The notes under the pieces: generated by a model | Databases searched by the model: none | What the model saw: the letters and a program-made list of their open reading frames with translations, nothing else | Told to the model about the DNA's origin: nothing | Assembly (NCBI RefSeq): GCF_027912675.1 | Contig: NZ_CP115761.1 | Coordinates: 8,968 to 72,967 of the forward strand | DNA length: 64,000 nt | Source: Paracoccus sp. SCSIO 75233 | GTDB lineage: Bacteria; Pseudomonadota; Alphaproteobacteria; Rhodobacterales; Rhodobacteraceae | Direction: 5' to 3' | Made by a program: the position numbers and the translations under genes | Part shown: piece after piece, positions 29,424 to 39,106 of the stretch | Position numbering within the stretch: the first letter of the stretch is position 1 | How the letters are laid out: each line of letters starts with the position of its first letter

Positions 29424-32400
29424 TCAGGAAGAGGAAGGCGACGGCGGGTCATCGCCCTCGCCGGATTGATCGGATTTGACACGCTCGACCATCTGCGCCG
29501 CCAATGACGCTGCCGTCATGTCTTCGGTGAAGGAGAAGCTCGTCACGGCGGTCCCGAAGCGGCGCTCCAGTTCAAGCCGCAGTTCAAGCGCCATCAGGGA
29601 GTCGATGCCGTAGCGGCTCAGCGGGCGCTGAGGCTCGAATTGCTCGACCGGCATGCGCATGATGCCGGACAGGATGCGGCACATCTCCGCCTCGGTCAGG
29701 GCGATTGCCGCAGGCCAGTCCAGCGCACGAATATCCTCGGTCAGCGCGGCGAGGCTACGCATGTCGAACGCCGCTGCGGGAACCAGCCGCGCGTAGAGAT
29801 TTTGTCGGAATGCAGGCAGGGCCGGCGCCAGCTGCACCCAATCGACCGGCGCAAAGCTGTAATTCTGCGGCGGATGCTCACGGATCGTCTTCTCAAGTTC
29901 CGCAATCACCTGACCCGAGCGCAGGAAGCCAATGCCCTCCATCTTCGAAAGCTGCGCCGCCACAACCGCATTACGGGTCAGATGGCCGGCATCGTCGACC
30001 GGCCCCCAGCCAAATGCGGATACCGGGAAGCCTTCCTGCCGAAGCTGATCGGCCAGCGCATCGACAGCCGCATTGGCGGCACTGTAGGCAGCCTGTCCCG
30101 GATTGCCGAGATGGGACGCGATGGAAGAGAAGAAGATGACGTGATCCGGCGCGACCCGCCCATCCCGCAGCAACCCTGCCAGCCGGGCGGCAACGGTCAG
30201 CTTGGCGTCGATGACCTGACGCGCCTCTGGCCCGTCGACATCCTTCAACAGCCGGTCACGCAGGATCATCGCGGCGTGGATAATCCCGCCAACGCGGCGA
30301 CCCTGCCCGGACAGTCCCTCAAAGAACCCGGTCAGCGCGGCGTGATCCGTCGCGTCAACGGCATGGATGGACAGCCGCGCCTCGGCTTCAGCCCAGCGAC
30401 CGGGTTGGCCGGACCCCGGCTTCACCTCGCCCGAACGGGAGAGAAGATGGACATGGGCCGCGCCGGAGTTGAGCAACCATTGCGCCACGGCCAGACCCAA
30501 CCCCCCGGTCCCGCCGATAATGACCCAATCATCGCGAATTGGCCTCGTCCTGCCACGCCGCGCGCCGCGTGCGGGTGTCATCACGATCTTGCCGGTGTGG
30601 CGCGCGGATAGCATGTGACGGAATGCTTCCTCCGCCATCCCTGCGGAAAAACGTGTGACCGGGATCGGTCGCAGATGACCATCGGCGAAACCCGCCCGAA
30701 TGCCCTCCATAATCTCTGAAATCCGGCTCGGACTGGCCGCAAGCCGCTGGTCTAGGTCCAGCCCATAATAGCTCAGATTGCGAGAGAAAGGCCGCAGGTC
30801 CATCGGCGTGCCTTCCAGATAATCCCGTTTGCCTAGTTCGACAAATCGCCCGAACGGCGCGAGACAGCCGACCGAGCGTTGCATCGCTTCGCCCGACAGG
30901 CTGTTCAGGACAACATCCACGCCTTTGCCGCCGGTGGCCCTCATGACCTCACCCGCGAAAGACAGATCGCGGCTGTTGAACGCGGCATCGGCCCCATAGG
31001 CGCGCGCCAGCGCCCGCTTTTCCACGGTTCCAGCGGTCGCAAGGACCTGTGCCCCAATCGTCCGTGCAATCTGAATAGCCGCAAGGCCCACTCCACCAGC
31101 ACCGCCGTGGATCAGCACCGTTTCGCCCGGCATGATCCGCGCCAGATTGATCAGCGCCTCCCATGCCGTCACGAACGCAACCGGAATGCTGGCGGCGGTC
31201 TCCGCCGAAATGCCGTCCGGTATCCCAAACAGCGCCGCCTCGGGCAGTACCAGACGGGATGCGAAGGCCGCGCGGGCAAACCCCATCACCGGCGTACCGG
31301 GGCGCAATCTGGTCTTTGCACCGCCGCGCCGGACGATCCCGGCATATTCCATTCCCATCCCCGCACCAGAGGCCCCGGCCTCAAGAATGCGTTCGGACAA
31401 AAGACCGCGCGCGCTCATGACATCGCGAAAGTTCAACCCGGTGGCCAGCACCTCGACCTCGACATCTTCCGGGCCGAGACGTGGCTTGCGGGCCGGACCC
31501 CATTCCAGCGTATCCAGCCGGCCCGCGATGCGCTGCCGCAACTGCAGGACCGGCGCGATAACCGGCCGGGTCGGCAGTCGCGTCAGCCGCTCGGCCAGCA
31601 GCCGCCCCTCACGCAGATGCAGCACGCTTTCCTGATCCGACCAGCGGAGAAGCCGTGCAAGCTCCGAGGCCGTATTACCCCCCACTCCGTCATGCAGGGC
31701 GATGAAGCGAACCGAATGATCGCCATATTCATTCGCGGCACTGACACAGGCCGACCGCAGGGCCGCCGCAAAGGGCTTGAACCCGGCGCTGCCCGGTTCC
31801 CCATTCACGGCGATCAGCACCAATGGCAACGATGATTGCGGGATGATGCTGCGCAGTTGAACCAGAAGCGCGGCAATCTGCTGCGCCAGATCGAGGCCCG
31901 GTTGCCAATCGCAGAACAGAACCCGATGGGTCGCCTGATCGGGCGAGCTGTCCGGATGCCCTGCCCAGTCTATCGCCGCAGAAACCTTGTCAGGCAGTGG
32001 CGCGGCGAGGGCCGGGCGCACGGATGCTGGCTGGCAAGGCCCTGTCGTCATTGGTTTACGGCGGACATTAACCTCAAGAGCCACGCCCGCATCGTCGAGA
32101 TACCCGGTTGCTGATCCCATAGGGGAGGCGGCACCCGGGCTAAAATCGGGGGCAGCGATACCAATCAACAACCCGCCCGGTGCCAGCGCCTCCTCCGCCT
32201 GAACGGCAGCCGCATTTTGACCGGCGGCGAGCACCACGTCGAAGCCGCCCGGCTCGGGCGCCTCGACATAGAAAGCCGCCAGATCTGGGGGCAGAAGCTG
32301 TGCGAGCAGGCTGCGTTCCTCAGCCGTAAATGCCGTGACCCCAATCCGGTCGATCCGGCCGCTGGACGCCAAGCGGCGCAGCAAATCCATATCGGGCATA

Positions 32401-35400
32401 CCTGACAGCAACAGGCTGAAACGCTCCGTCTCAGGCCATTTGCGCTGCAACTCAGCAGCGATCAGGCCGAAGCGGGCCCATATCCGGCGCTGCACCGAAC
32501 CGAACCGCGCGACATCCTGGCCTGCCTCATTTGCTGCCCGCAGCATCAGGGCGCGCAGATTATCGGCCAGATCGGGCGCCATATCCAGAACCGCCCTCAA
32601 GGCCACATCCGTTTCCGGCCCGGCAAGACCACCCTGCCCCCGAAACGCCCTGATCGCCCGGCTGATCGGATTGTCCGGCGCTTCAGCCAGCGGGGCCAAT
32701 CGCCCGACAATCCGGGCAGGCATCCGCCAACCGACCGGCAGAACCACCTTCTGCCCATCCTCACGCAGCCTGATCAGGCGTGTGGCGATCCGGTCCGGGG
32801 TCATGCGGCGCGCCGCATCGGGCCAGACCACGGTGAAATCCGCCTCTGCAATCCGCGCAGCCAATACCCCGTCCCGGTCATAAAGATCGACCTGAACGAC
32901 CAGAGACCGCTGCCGCGTCCGCAGCAGCTTTAAACCTGCATGTGTTATACATGCCCCATGCTTCAACAGCAGCAGATGCTCGATCCGGGTCGGCAGTAGG
33001 ACCGCATCTTCACGAATCAACCGGGTCAACGCCTCATCCGCGCGGGCTTTTCCGGAAAGCGCCATCGCCGCCAGACCATGAAACGCCGCATCAAGCGCAG
33101 TCGGGTCGAGGACGAATTTTTCACCGATCAACGGTTCAGACAACGCAACCCGGATCGTGCTGCGATTTCGCGCGGATACTGCCGCCATTCGCCGGAAAGC
33201 GGGACCATAGGACAGGCCGCGGGCGGACAGGACGTCATAAACATCATCTGCGGGCAACAGCCCCTCGCGCAGAGGGCGGGCCGGGGCGGACACCGAAGCA
33301 TCACCCCGACGCAAGACCCCTCGCGCAACGATCAGCCAGTCGGTCCGGGTCAGCCGGGGCCGCCGCGAAATGGTGATATTGCCGGTCGCCAAATCGACCT
33401 CAGTCCGGATGCGCACGCCGTCACCTTCGATCACGGTCGGGGCCAGGATGTCGAAATGCTGAAGCTCGACCGGATGATCCGGCCAAAGCTCCGAGCCCGC
33501 AGCAAGCGCCATTTCGACAAGCACGGCACCGGCAAGCACGATCTCCTGATTGAGCTTGTGATCGGCCAGCCAAACCGGCCCGGTCGGGGTCAGATCCCGT
33601 ACCCAGACCGGGCTATCCTGGTCAGCACGCTTCCCGGTGAGGTAGCGGGGTCCGAGTTCGCTCCACGCATCCAAACCGTCCGGGGTCAGGCGGCTGCGAT
33701 ATTCACGCTCATCCCACGGATAGGACGGCATGTCGGGCAGCGCGCCGCCACGCGGGCCGGTCAGACGCTCCAGATCGACCGTCAGCCCCTGTGCCCAAGC
33801 ATGCGCCGTCAGCAACCCGTCGACATCCGCCAGATCGCTGTCTGTGCCCTTATCTGCGATCACCTCGGCGGGCAGGAAATGGTTATGCGCGATCCCGCCA
33901 AACCGCGCCATTTCGTTAACATCGCGGCGCAGAACCGGGGCAGGAGAAATCTCCACGACCTGACAGGCCCCGTCACCAGCCAGCGCCTTGAACGCATCGA
34001 AGAAGCGCACGCAATCCCGGGCGTTCCGCCACAGATATTCCGCATCACATTCCCCCGGACGCAGCACCCGGCCAAGGGCGGAGCCGGCCACCGGGATCGT
34101 CTGGCCTGCATAGCTCAACCCGTCCAGATCATCCTTGAACCGCTGACGCAGCGCCTCGATCAGCGGAGAGTGATAAGGAAGCTCGACCTTTAGCCGGACC
34201 ATCGCCATACGCTTGCCGCGCAGCGTCACCCGGCCCAGCCGTGAAATCGCGTCATCCGGCCCGGACACCGTGACCGAGCGCGGGCTGTTGACGGCAGCAA
34301 TCGCCAGATCCGGCTCATCCAGACCAGAGATCGCGCGCACGACATCCGCCTCATTCGCCGCGATGACCGCCATCCCGCCACGACCGCGCAGCGTCTCGAA
34401 AGCGCGGGAGCGGGTCATGATGATCCGTGCGGCGGTCGGCAGATCGAAGCAGCCCGCCACATGAAGCGCCGCGATCTCGCCGACAGAGTGGCCGATCACG
34501 GCTTCGGGCCTGATACCGTCGGCCGCCAGACAGTCGGTCAGTGACACCTGATAGGCAAAAAGCAGCGGCTGCGCGATTTCCGGGCAGCCCAGCCTGTCGC
34601 CAAGATCCGGCGCATGCATAAGCCCGACGAGGTCCTGTGCAGCCTCTTCCGCCATTGCCGCCGCGACCCGGTCAAAACTGGTTCTGAAAGCCGGGTTCCT
34701 GTCATAAAGCTCGATCCCCATGCCCGGTATCTGCGCGCCATTGCCGGGGAAGGCGAAAACCGTTCGGCTGCGTTGAAACCCCGCCTTTCCGAGGATCGCC
34801 CCGGCGACCGGCTCCTCACACCCAAGCGCCGCTTGCTGCCGCAGGGTCGCGGGCGTTGACGTATTCAGCGGCACGGCCAGCCGGTGCGTCAGGCCGGCCC
34901 TCGTCGCCGCTGCCGCACAAAGCGCGACCTGTTCCTCGACACCAGCTCTATCAAGCCGATCCGCCCAGCCCGACGCCAGAGCAGCCAGCGAAACCGGAGA
35001 CGCCGCCGACAGCAGCAACCATTTCGCATGATCGCTGGCAGGCAGGGCTGCGCCACCGTGAACGCGCGGCGTCACGGGACTGGCGGATTCGATAATCGCC
35101 GCGACATTGGTCCCGCCAAAACCAAAGGAGTTGACCCCCGCCAGCAGAGGCCTGTCATCGCCCAGCGAGCGCAGCGTCGTGTTCACCCGCAGATTCAGCC
35201 CCTCAAAATCAATCTCGGGGTTCGGGTTGCTGAAATGCAGCGACGCAGGCAGGGACCGCTTTTCCAGCGACAACAGCAGCTTGGCGACGCCCACAAGTCC
35301 CGCAGCCGGTTCAGCATGTCCGAAATTCGTCTTGGCCGATCCGATCGGCAGCGGCTCCCGACGCAGCATGGCAAGGGCACGGCCAATCGCCCGCGCCTCA

Positions 35401-36386
35401 GCCGGATCGCCGATTTGCGTGCCGGTGCCGTGGGCCTCATAAAAGCTGAACTCCTCCGGGTCACGACCGCTTTGCAGCAGAACCCGGTCCAGCAGCGCCT
35501 CCTGCCGCGCCGCCGAGGGGACCGTCAGCGACGACGCCGCGCCGTCCGTATTGACCCCGCTCGCCAGCAGCCGTGCCCTTCGCCGGGCCTGCATCCGCTG
35601 CGCGACTTCCGGGCGTTGCAGAACCAGTGCCACGCAAGCCTCTGACCGGACATAACCGTCGGCGCCGGCATCGAAGGCACGGCAAACCCCGCTCGGCGAG
35701 ACCATCCGTGCCAGCGAGAAACCGACAAACCCGCATGGCGACAGCAACGCATGGACGCCACCCACAATTGCGGTATCCAACTCACCCCGGCACAGCGCCT
35801 CGGACGCCTGATGCAGCGCATAAAGCGACGAGGCGCAGGCCGCGTCCAGCACATAGCTGGGGCCACCGAAATCGAAGAAAGAGGAAACGCGATTGGCAAT
35901 GATGCAAAGCGTATTGCCCAGTGAAAAACCGGAATTCGTCCGCGCCGTGTCGGCGTAGTACAGCGACATGTTCTCGACCAGCGACGAGCCAACGAAAACC
36001 CCGGTGCGATCCCCGGCCAGATCGACCGGGTTCAGCCCGGCATCCTCTATCGCCTCCCAGACAGCCTGCAGCATCAACCGCTGCTGTGGGTCCATATCCT
36101 GCGCCTCACGCGGGCTGACGCCGAAGAAACCGGCGTCAAAACCATAGATCCCGTCCAACTGACCCGACGCCAGCGTATAGGCCTTGCCCCGCCGTGTCTG
36201 ACGCAAATCCAGAAACATGGCCGGATCGTAGTTCTGCTCCCGCAGGCTGGTGATCGTGCAGCGCCCCTCGGCAAGGGCTTTCCACATCGCCGCCTGACCA
36301 CGCGCCCCGCTGACACGGCAGCTCAGACCGGAGATGACCGGGATATCGCCATCCTGCGCTAAATGCGTGCTTTGAGACTCAGGCAT
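29424..36386 (-). CDS. Highly reducing type I polyketide synthase, single module
   Basis: 2320 aa. Domains in order: KS about 15-435 (Cys184 in DAACASS, His319, His357); AT about 540-835 (Ser634 in GHSVGE, YHSP at about 738-741); DH about 935-1110 (His943, Asp1099; the usual HxxxGxxxxP lacks its Gly and Pro); a methyltransferase-like stretch about 1190-1430 without a clear SAM loop; ER about 1610-1940 (GGAGGVGLAA); KR about 1950-2135 (GGTGGLG, Tyr2101); ACP about 2230-2305 (Ser2263 in GIDSL). There is no thioesterase, so the chain must leave through another protein. ATG 36386 is preferred over TTG 36404. It probably acts iteratively. The product is unknown. Confidence 0.92.
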   Translation of the reverse strand: MPESQSTHLAQDGDIPVISGLSCRVSGARGQAAMWKALAEGRCTITSLREQNYDPAMFLDLRQTRRGKAYTLASGQLDGIYGFDAGFFGVSPREAQDMDPQQRLMLQAVWEAIEDAGLNPVDLAGDRTGVFVGSSLVENMSLYYADTARTNSGFSLGNTLCIIANRVSSFFDFGGPSYVLDAACASSLYALHQASEALCRGELDTAIVGGVHALLSPCGFVGFSLARMVSPSGVCRAFDAGADGYVRSEACVALVLQRPEVAQRMQARRRARLLASGVNTDGAASSLTVPSAARQEALLDRVLLQSGRDPEEFSFYEAHGTGTQIGDPAEARAIGRALAMLRREPLPIGSAKTNFGHAEPAAGLVGVAKLLLSLEKRSLPASLHFSNPNPEIDFEGLNLRVNTTLRSLGDDRPLLAGVNSFGFGGTNVAAIIESASPVTPRVHGGAALPASDHAKWLLLSAASPVSLAALASGWADRLDRAGVEEQVALCAAAATRAGLTHRLAVPLNTSTPATLRQQAALGCEEPVAGAILGKAGFQRSRTVFAFPGNGAQIPGMGIELYDRNPAFRTSFDRVAAAMAEEAAQDLVGLMHAPDLGDRLGCPEIAQPLLFAYQVSLTDCLAADGIRPEAVIGHSVGEIAALHVAGCFDLPTAARIIMTRSRAFETLRGRGGMAVIAANEADVVRAISGLDEPDLAIAAVNSPRSVTVSGPDDAISRLGRVTLRGKRMAMVRLKVELPYHSPLIEALRQRFKDDLDGLSYAGQTIPVAGSALGRVLRPGECDAEYLWRNARDCVRFFDAFKALAGDGACQVVEISPAPVLRRDVNEMARFGGIAHNHFLPAEVIADKGTDSDLADVDGLLTAHAWAQGLTVDLERLTGPRGGALPDMPSYPWDEREYRSRLTPDGLDAWSELGPRYLTGKRADQDSPVWVRDLTPTGPVWLADHKLNQEIVLAGAVLVEMALAAGSELWPDHPVELQHFDILAPTVIEGDGVRIRTEVDLATGNITISRRPRLTRTDWLIVARGVLRRGDASVSAPARPLREGLLPADDVYDVLSARGLSYGPAFRRMAAVSARNRSTIRVALSEPLIGEKFVLDPTALDAAFHGLAAMALSGKARADEALTRLIREDAVLLPTRIEHLLLLKHGACITHAGLKLLRTRQRSLVVQVDLYDRDGVLAARIAEADFTVVWPDAARRMTPDRIATRLIRLREDGQKVVLPVGWRMPARIVGRLAPLAEAPDNPISRAIRAFRGQGGLAGPETDVALRAVLDMAPDLADNLRALMLRAANEAGQDVARFGSVQRRIWARFGLIAAELQRKWPETERFSLLLSGMPDMDLLRRLASSGRIDRIGVTAFTAEERSLLAQLLPPDLAAFYVEAPEPGGFDVVLAAGQNAAAVQAEEALAPGGLLIGIAAPDFSPGAASPMGSATGYLDDAGVALEVNVRRKPMTTGPCQPASVRPALAAPLPDKVSAAIDWAGHPDSSPDQATHRVLFCDWQPGLDLAQQIAALLVQLRSIIPQSSLPLVLIAVNGEPGSAGFKPFAAALRSACVSAANEYGDHSVRFIALHDGVGGNTASELARLLRWSDQESVLHLREGRLLAERLTRLPTRPVIAPVLQLRQRIAGRLDTLEWGPARKPRLGPEDVEVEVLATGLNFRDVMSARGLLSERILEAGASGAGMGMEYAGIVRRGGAKTRLRPGTPVMGFARAAFASRLVLPEAALFGIPDGISAETAASIPVAFVTAWEALINLARIMPGETVLIHGGAGGVGLAAIQIARTIGAQVLATAGTVEKRALARAYGADAAFNSRDLSFAGEVMRATGGKGVDVVLNSLSGEAMQRSVGCLAPFGRFVELGKRDYLEGTPMDLRPFSRNLSYYGLDLDQRLAASPSRISEIMEGIRAGFADGHLRPIPVTRFSAGMAEEAFRHMLSARHTGKIVMTPARGARRGRTRPIRDDWVIIGGTGGLGLAVAQWLLNSGAAHVHLLSRSGEVKPGSGQPGRWAEAEARLSIHAVDATDHAALTGFFEGLSGQGRRVGGIIHAAMILRDRLLKDVDGPEARQVIDAKLTVAARLAGLLRDGRVAPDHVIFFSSIASHLGNPGQAAYSAANAAVDALADQLRQEGFPVSAFGWGPVDDAGHLTRNAVVAAQLSKMEGIGFLRSGQVIAELEKTIREHPPQNYSFAPVDWVQLAPALPAFRQNLYARLVPAAAFDMRSLAALTEDIRALDWPAAIALTEAEMCRILSGIMRMPVEQFEPQRPLSRYGIDSLMALELRLELERRFGTAVTSFSFTEDMTAASLAAQMVERVKSDQSGEGDDPPSPSSS

Positions 36387-36458
36387 GTCTATGGCGTCTT
36401 TCAATGTCCATCGTTCAGAAACATCTCGTCCTGCCGGATTTTTCCAAAAAGCCTTACG

Positions 36459-36971
36459 TTACAATCGCATGAAGTAATTGCCGCCCAGATAGGTCGCCCC
36501 ATTCCCCCGCATCAGCAGATCCGTCTCCTCAAGGGAGATCCCGGAGATGACGTTGAACATCACCCCTTTCGATCCGCGGGGCGTCGACCAACCGCGGATG
36601 GCCAGCATGATACGGTGCCACAGATAGCCGCCGAGATCCGTCGAGCGGACATCGCTGCGGATATACATGGTGTGAATCACCGTGATCCAGGTTTTGCGGC
36701 TGCCCAGCATGGGGCTGAAATTGAAATAGGCAAAGGCCACAGGTTCCGCGTCATATTCGATATATACCGCGCCGTGGAACCCGGTGTCGTTCTTCAGCTT
36801 GTCGACCATGCGCTCGATATAGGGCTGATCGAACGGCAAATCGGAAAAGATGCTCTCCTTGTGCATCTGCCGCGCCAGCGGCAGGACTTTCTGGAGGTCA
36901 GCCGTGTCTTCACCGAACCGAATGTCGAGCTTGCGGATTTCGGACTCGGGGATGTTGAAGTGCCTGTTCAT
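36459..36971 (-). CDS. GNAT-fold acyltransferase
   Basis: 170 aa. The weak but consistent GNAT pattern is DIRFGEDTADLQKVLPLARQMH (strand 1-helix 1), AVYIEYDAEPVAFAYFNFSPM (strands 2-4), and MYIRSDVRSTDLGGYLWHRI at the position of the acyl-CoA pyrophosphate loop, followed by GVMFNVISG. It lies between the Hint protein and the polyketide synthase, 68 and 72 bp away, so it is in the operon. An acyl group could come from the synthase ACP, as in HlyC-type toxin acyltransferases, which also have a GNAT fold. That role is inference. Confidence 0.7.
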   Translation of the reverse strand: MNRHFNIPESEIRKLDIRFGEDTADLQKVLPLARQMHKESIFSDLPFDQPYIERMVDKLKNDTGFHGAVYIEYDAEPVAFAYFNFSPMLGSRKTWITVIHTMYIRSDVRSTDLGGYLWHRIMLAIRGWSTPRGSKGVMFNVISGISLEETDLLMRGNGATYLGGNYFMRL

Positions 36972-37039
36972 GTCATCATTTCACCCATGTTCTCCCGGCG
37001 ACAGGGCGGACCCCTTCACCAGGCGGGACGCCGCCGCGA

Positions 37040-38410
37040 TCAGCAATAGAACGGGCGCCCATTTTTCATATGCCGCGCCGCCAGAGACCTGGCCTCGCGA
37101 CCCTTCAGAAAAGGAATGTGATCGGCGGAGGGGTAATCGCATTGTGCGATTTCATCGAAGTTCGGAAATATCTCCCTCAATTCATTCAGCTGGTCGTCGC
37201 TCAGAAAGCTCAGTGCCTGCTTGCCGGGATAAAGGCTTTCCGCCTCGATCCCCTCAACCTCGACGAGTTGGTGCTCCGCAAACATGATGTGGACATATTC
37301 GACCTTTCTTGCGTCACCGGCGATCTCGATCCCGTCGACACCGAGCAGTTGCTTGACCGGCGCCAGAACCTCTCGGGTGCCAAACATCCGCTCCGCAATC
37401 GGGGAACGGATCAGAACCCGATGTTGCGGCGAAAAGCAGATGTCGCGCCGAGGGAGACCGTTACCGAAGGCCCCCGCGGCGACCCGGATCGGGATGATCT
37501 TCGGGTTGCCCGCCAGATCGATACTGTCGAGCCGTCGCCTGCCGATCCAGCGAACCGGCTGCGGGCCGTTGCGGGTCATCACCAGATCGCCTTCGCGCAA
37601 ACGCTCGATATTCACCCGGCCATTCGGTGTTGCGACCTCCGTACCGGCAGTAAAACACACGGCATTGATGTGTTCGTAATTGGAGAACACTGAGTCGTTG
37701 GCGATCTCGACCGTAATATGCGGATAGCCGGGCTGAAACGCCGTAACCGTTCCCCAGGTCACCGTGCCGTTCAGCACCGAAGGGAAACCGATGATCATAT
37801 TCGCCATGCTGGAATCGAAGATATCGGTTATCAGATCGCCACGGCCGTCGCCATCTGTATCAATCGTCACGCTGCCACTCGACAGGGTCAGCGTCCAATC
37901 ACCCTGAAGGTTCAGCGTATCGACACCGACGCCGCCATCCATACCCACGGATATGGCATTATGCTTCTGATATATCTCGTCATTGCTGACGGTCGAGCCG
38001 GGCTCACCACCAATGCGGGTCAGGTCGTCACCAGCCCCCATATCGACCTGGGCACCACCGGTCAGCTCCCCGATGACGGTATCGTTGCCATCGCCGGCAT
38101 TGATCTCCCGCGCGGCGCTTCGGTAGAGTGAAACATAGTCGTTCCCGACACCGGCATCGATAAAGCCAAAAGCGATCGTCGGCGTACCGGCGTTCAGCCA
38201 GATCATGTTTTCGCCGGTGATGGTATCGTCACCACCTCCAGTCGCTATCGCTTGAAAATAGCCGGCCAAATACGAGCCTTCATCCTGCATGACGACCCGG
38301 TCGCTGACGGTCCTCAGCGTATTGAGTTCCCGATCCGGAACGCCATCGGCGCCCGTTTTTTGAGAAATCTGGATCAGGTCGCCATTTTCAGAACCAATAT
38401 ATCGGACCAT
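37040..38410 (-). CDS. RTX-like protein with a C-terminal Hint domain
   Basis: 456 aa. Residues about 55-165 contain calcium-binding RTX-type repeats (GGGDDTI, GVGNDYV, GDGNDTV, GAGDDLT). The Hint (hedgehog/intein) domain starts at Cys252 in AVCFTAGTEVATPNGRVNIE and includes GDLVMTRNGPQPVRWIG and SPQHRVLI with the catalytic-type His. Such proteins in Rhodobacteraceae are usually exported by type I secretion and may self-process at the Cys. ATG 38410 has GGAG nine bases upstream. It is the first gene of the operon with GNAT, PKS, PDF-like and GT genes. Confidence 0.85.
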   Translation of the reverse strand: MVRYIGSENGDLIQISQKTGADGVPDRELNTLRTVSDRVVMQDEGSYLAGYFQAIATGGGDDTITGENMIWLNAGTPTIAFGFIDAGVGNDYVSLYRSAAREINAGDGNDTVIGELTGGAQVDMGAGDDLTRIGGEPGSTVSNDEIYQKHNAISVGMDGGVGVDTLNLQGDWTLTLSSGSVTIDTDGDGRGDLITDIFDSSMANMIIGFPSVLNGTVTWGTVTAFQPGYPHITVEIANDSVFSNYEHINAVCFTAGTEVATPNGRVNIERLREGDLVMTRNGPQPVRWIGRRRLDSIDLAGNPKIIPIRVAAGAFGNGLPRRDICFSPQHRVLIRSPIAERMFGTREVLAPVKQLLGVDGIEIAGDARKVEYVHIMFAEHQLVEVEGIEAESLYPGKQALSFLSDDQLNELREIFPNFDEIAQCDYPSADHIPFLKGREARSLAARHMKNGRPFYC

Positions 38411-39106
38411 ACCGACAGTCTCCGTCACTTAAATCTTCACATGCACAACCCCGCCGCTACCAACGGGGTTTACAAATTCGGCCTGACGCTCCGTCCCATG
38501 AATAAAATACCGCGGGTCCGTCATTCGGCCCCGTGCCAGGCATTGGAACTGGTCAATTTCGATAAAAGGGTACGAGTTATATTGGCGCGCTGCCGGTCTG
38601 ATCGTTATCCGATTAGATCACTCTTATGGCAGGATCGCCTGATTACCGCTATGGCACCAGGCCGCCTATCCGAACGGCCTTAGATAGAATCGTTCCGCGA
38701 TATCATCGCAGGCCGCACTGGTTGAAATTATTTCTACAAATCAAGAATTATATTTAAAACAACCAATTAATCCTACATTTTAATATCGGCTCCTTTCATG
38801 GCGGCCTGAAATCTGGCGGGCTATTCTGCTTTTAGTTGAATTTTTACAACTGGCTACAAAAACCAGAGAGCTACAGCAATACGCCAAATATTCTTGTCCA
38901 ATTTGCCATCCTACACGCTTCTGTGACCCAAAACAGCCGTTTAGCCGGAGGTTTTCGGCCATCTCCGCCCATGCGCGCTGCACCGCCACAGAACCAGCAT
39001 CTAGGTATTGAGGGTTCTCATTTCACGCCACAATTACGCCACGTTCTTTTTCGCGGGAATGGCAATCGCAAAGATCTCGGGGCCGCCGGACGCAATTCGC
39101 CCCCGG
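38411..39106. other. Intergenic region upstream of the Hint-PKS operon
   Basis: About 700 bp without a supportable gene. Bases about 38690-38900 are AT-rich and contrast with the GC-rich surroundings. This is the likely promoter region of the leftward operon and contains the 3' end zone of the rpiR gene. No convincing terminator was found. Confidence 0.55.
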
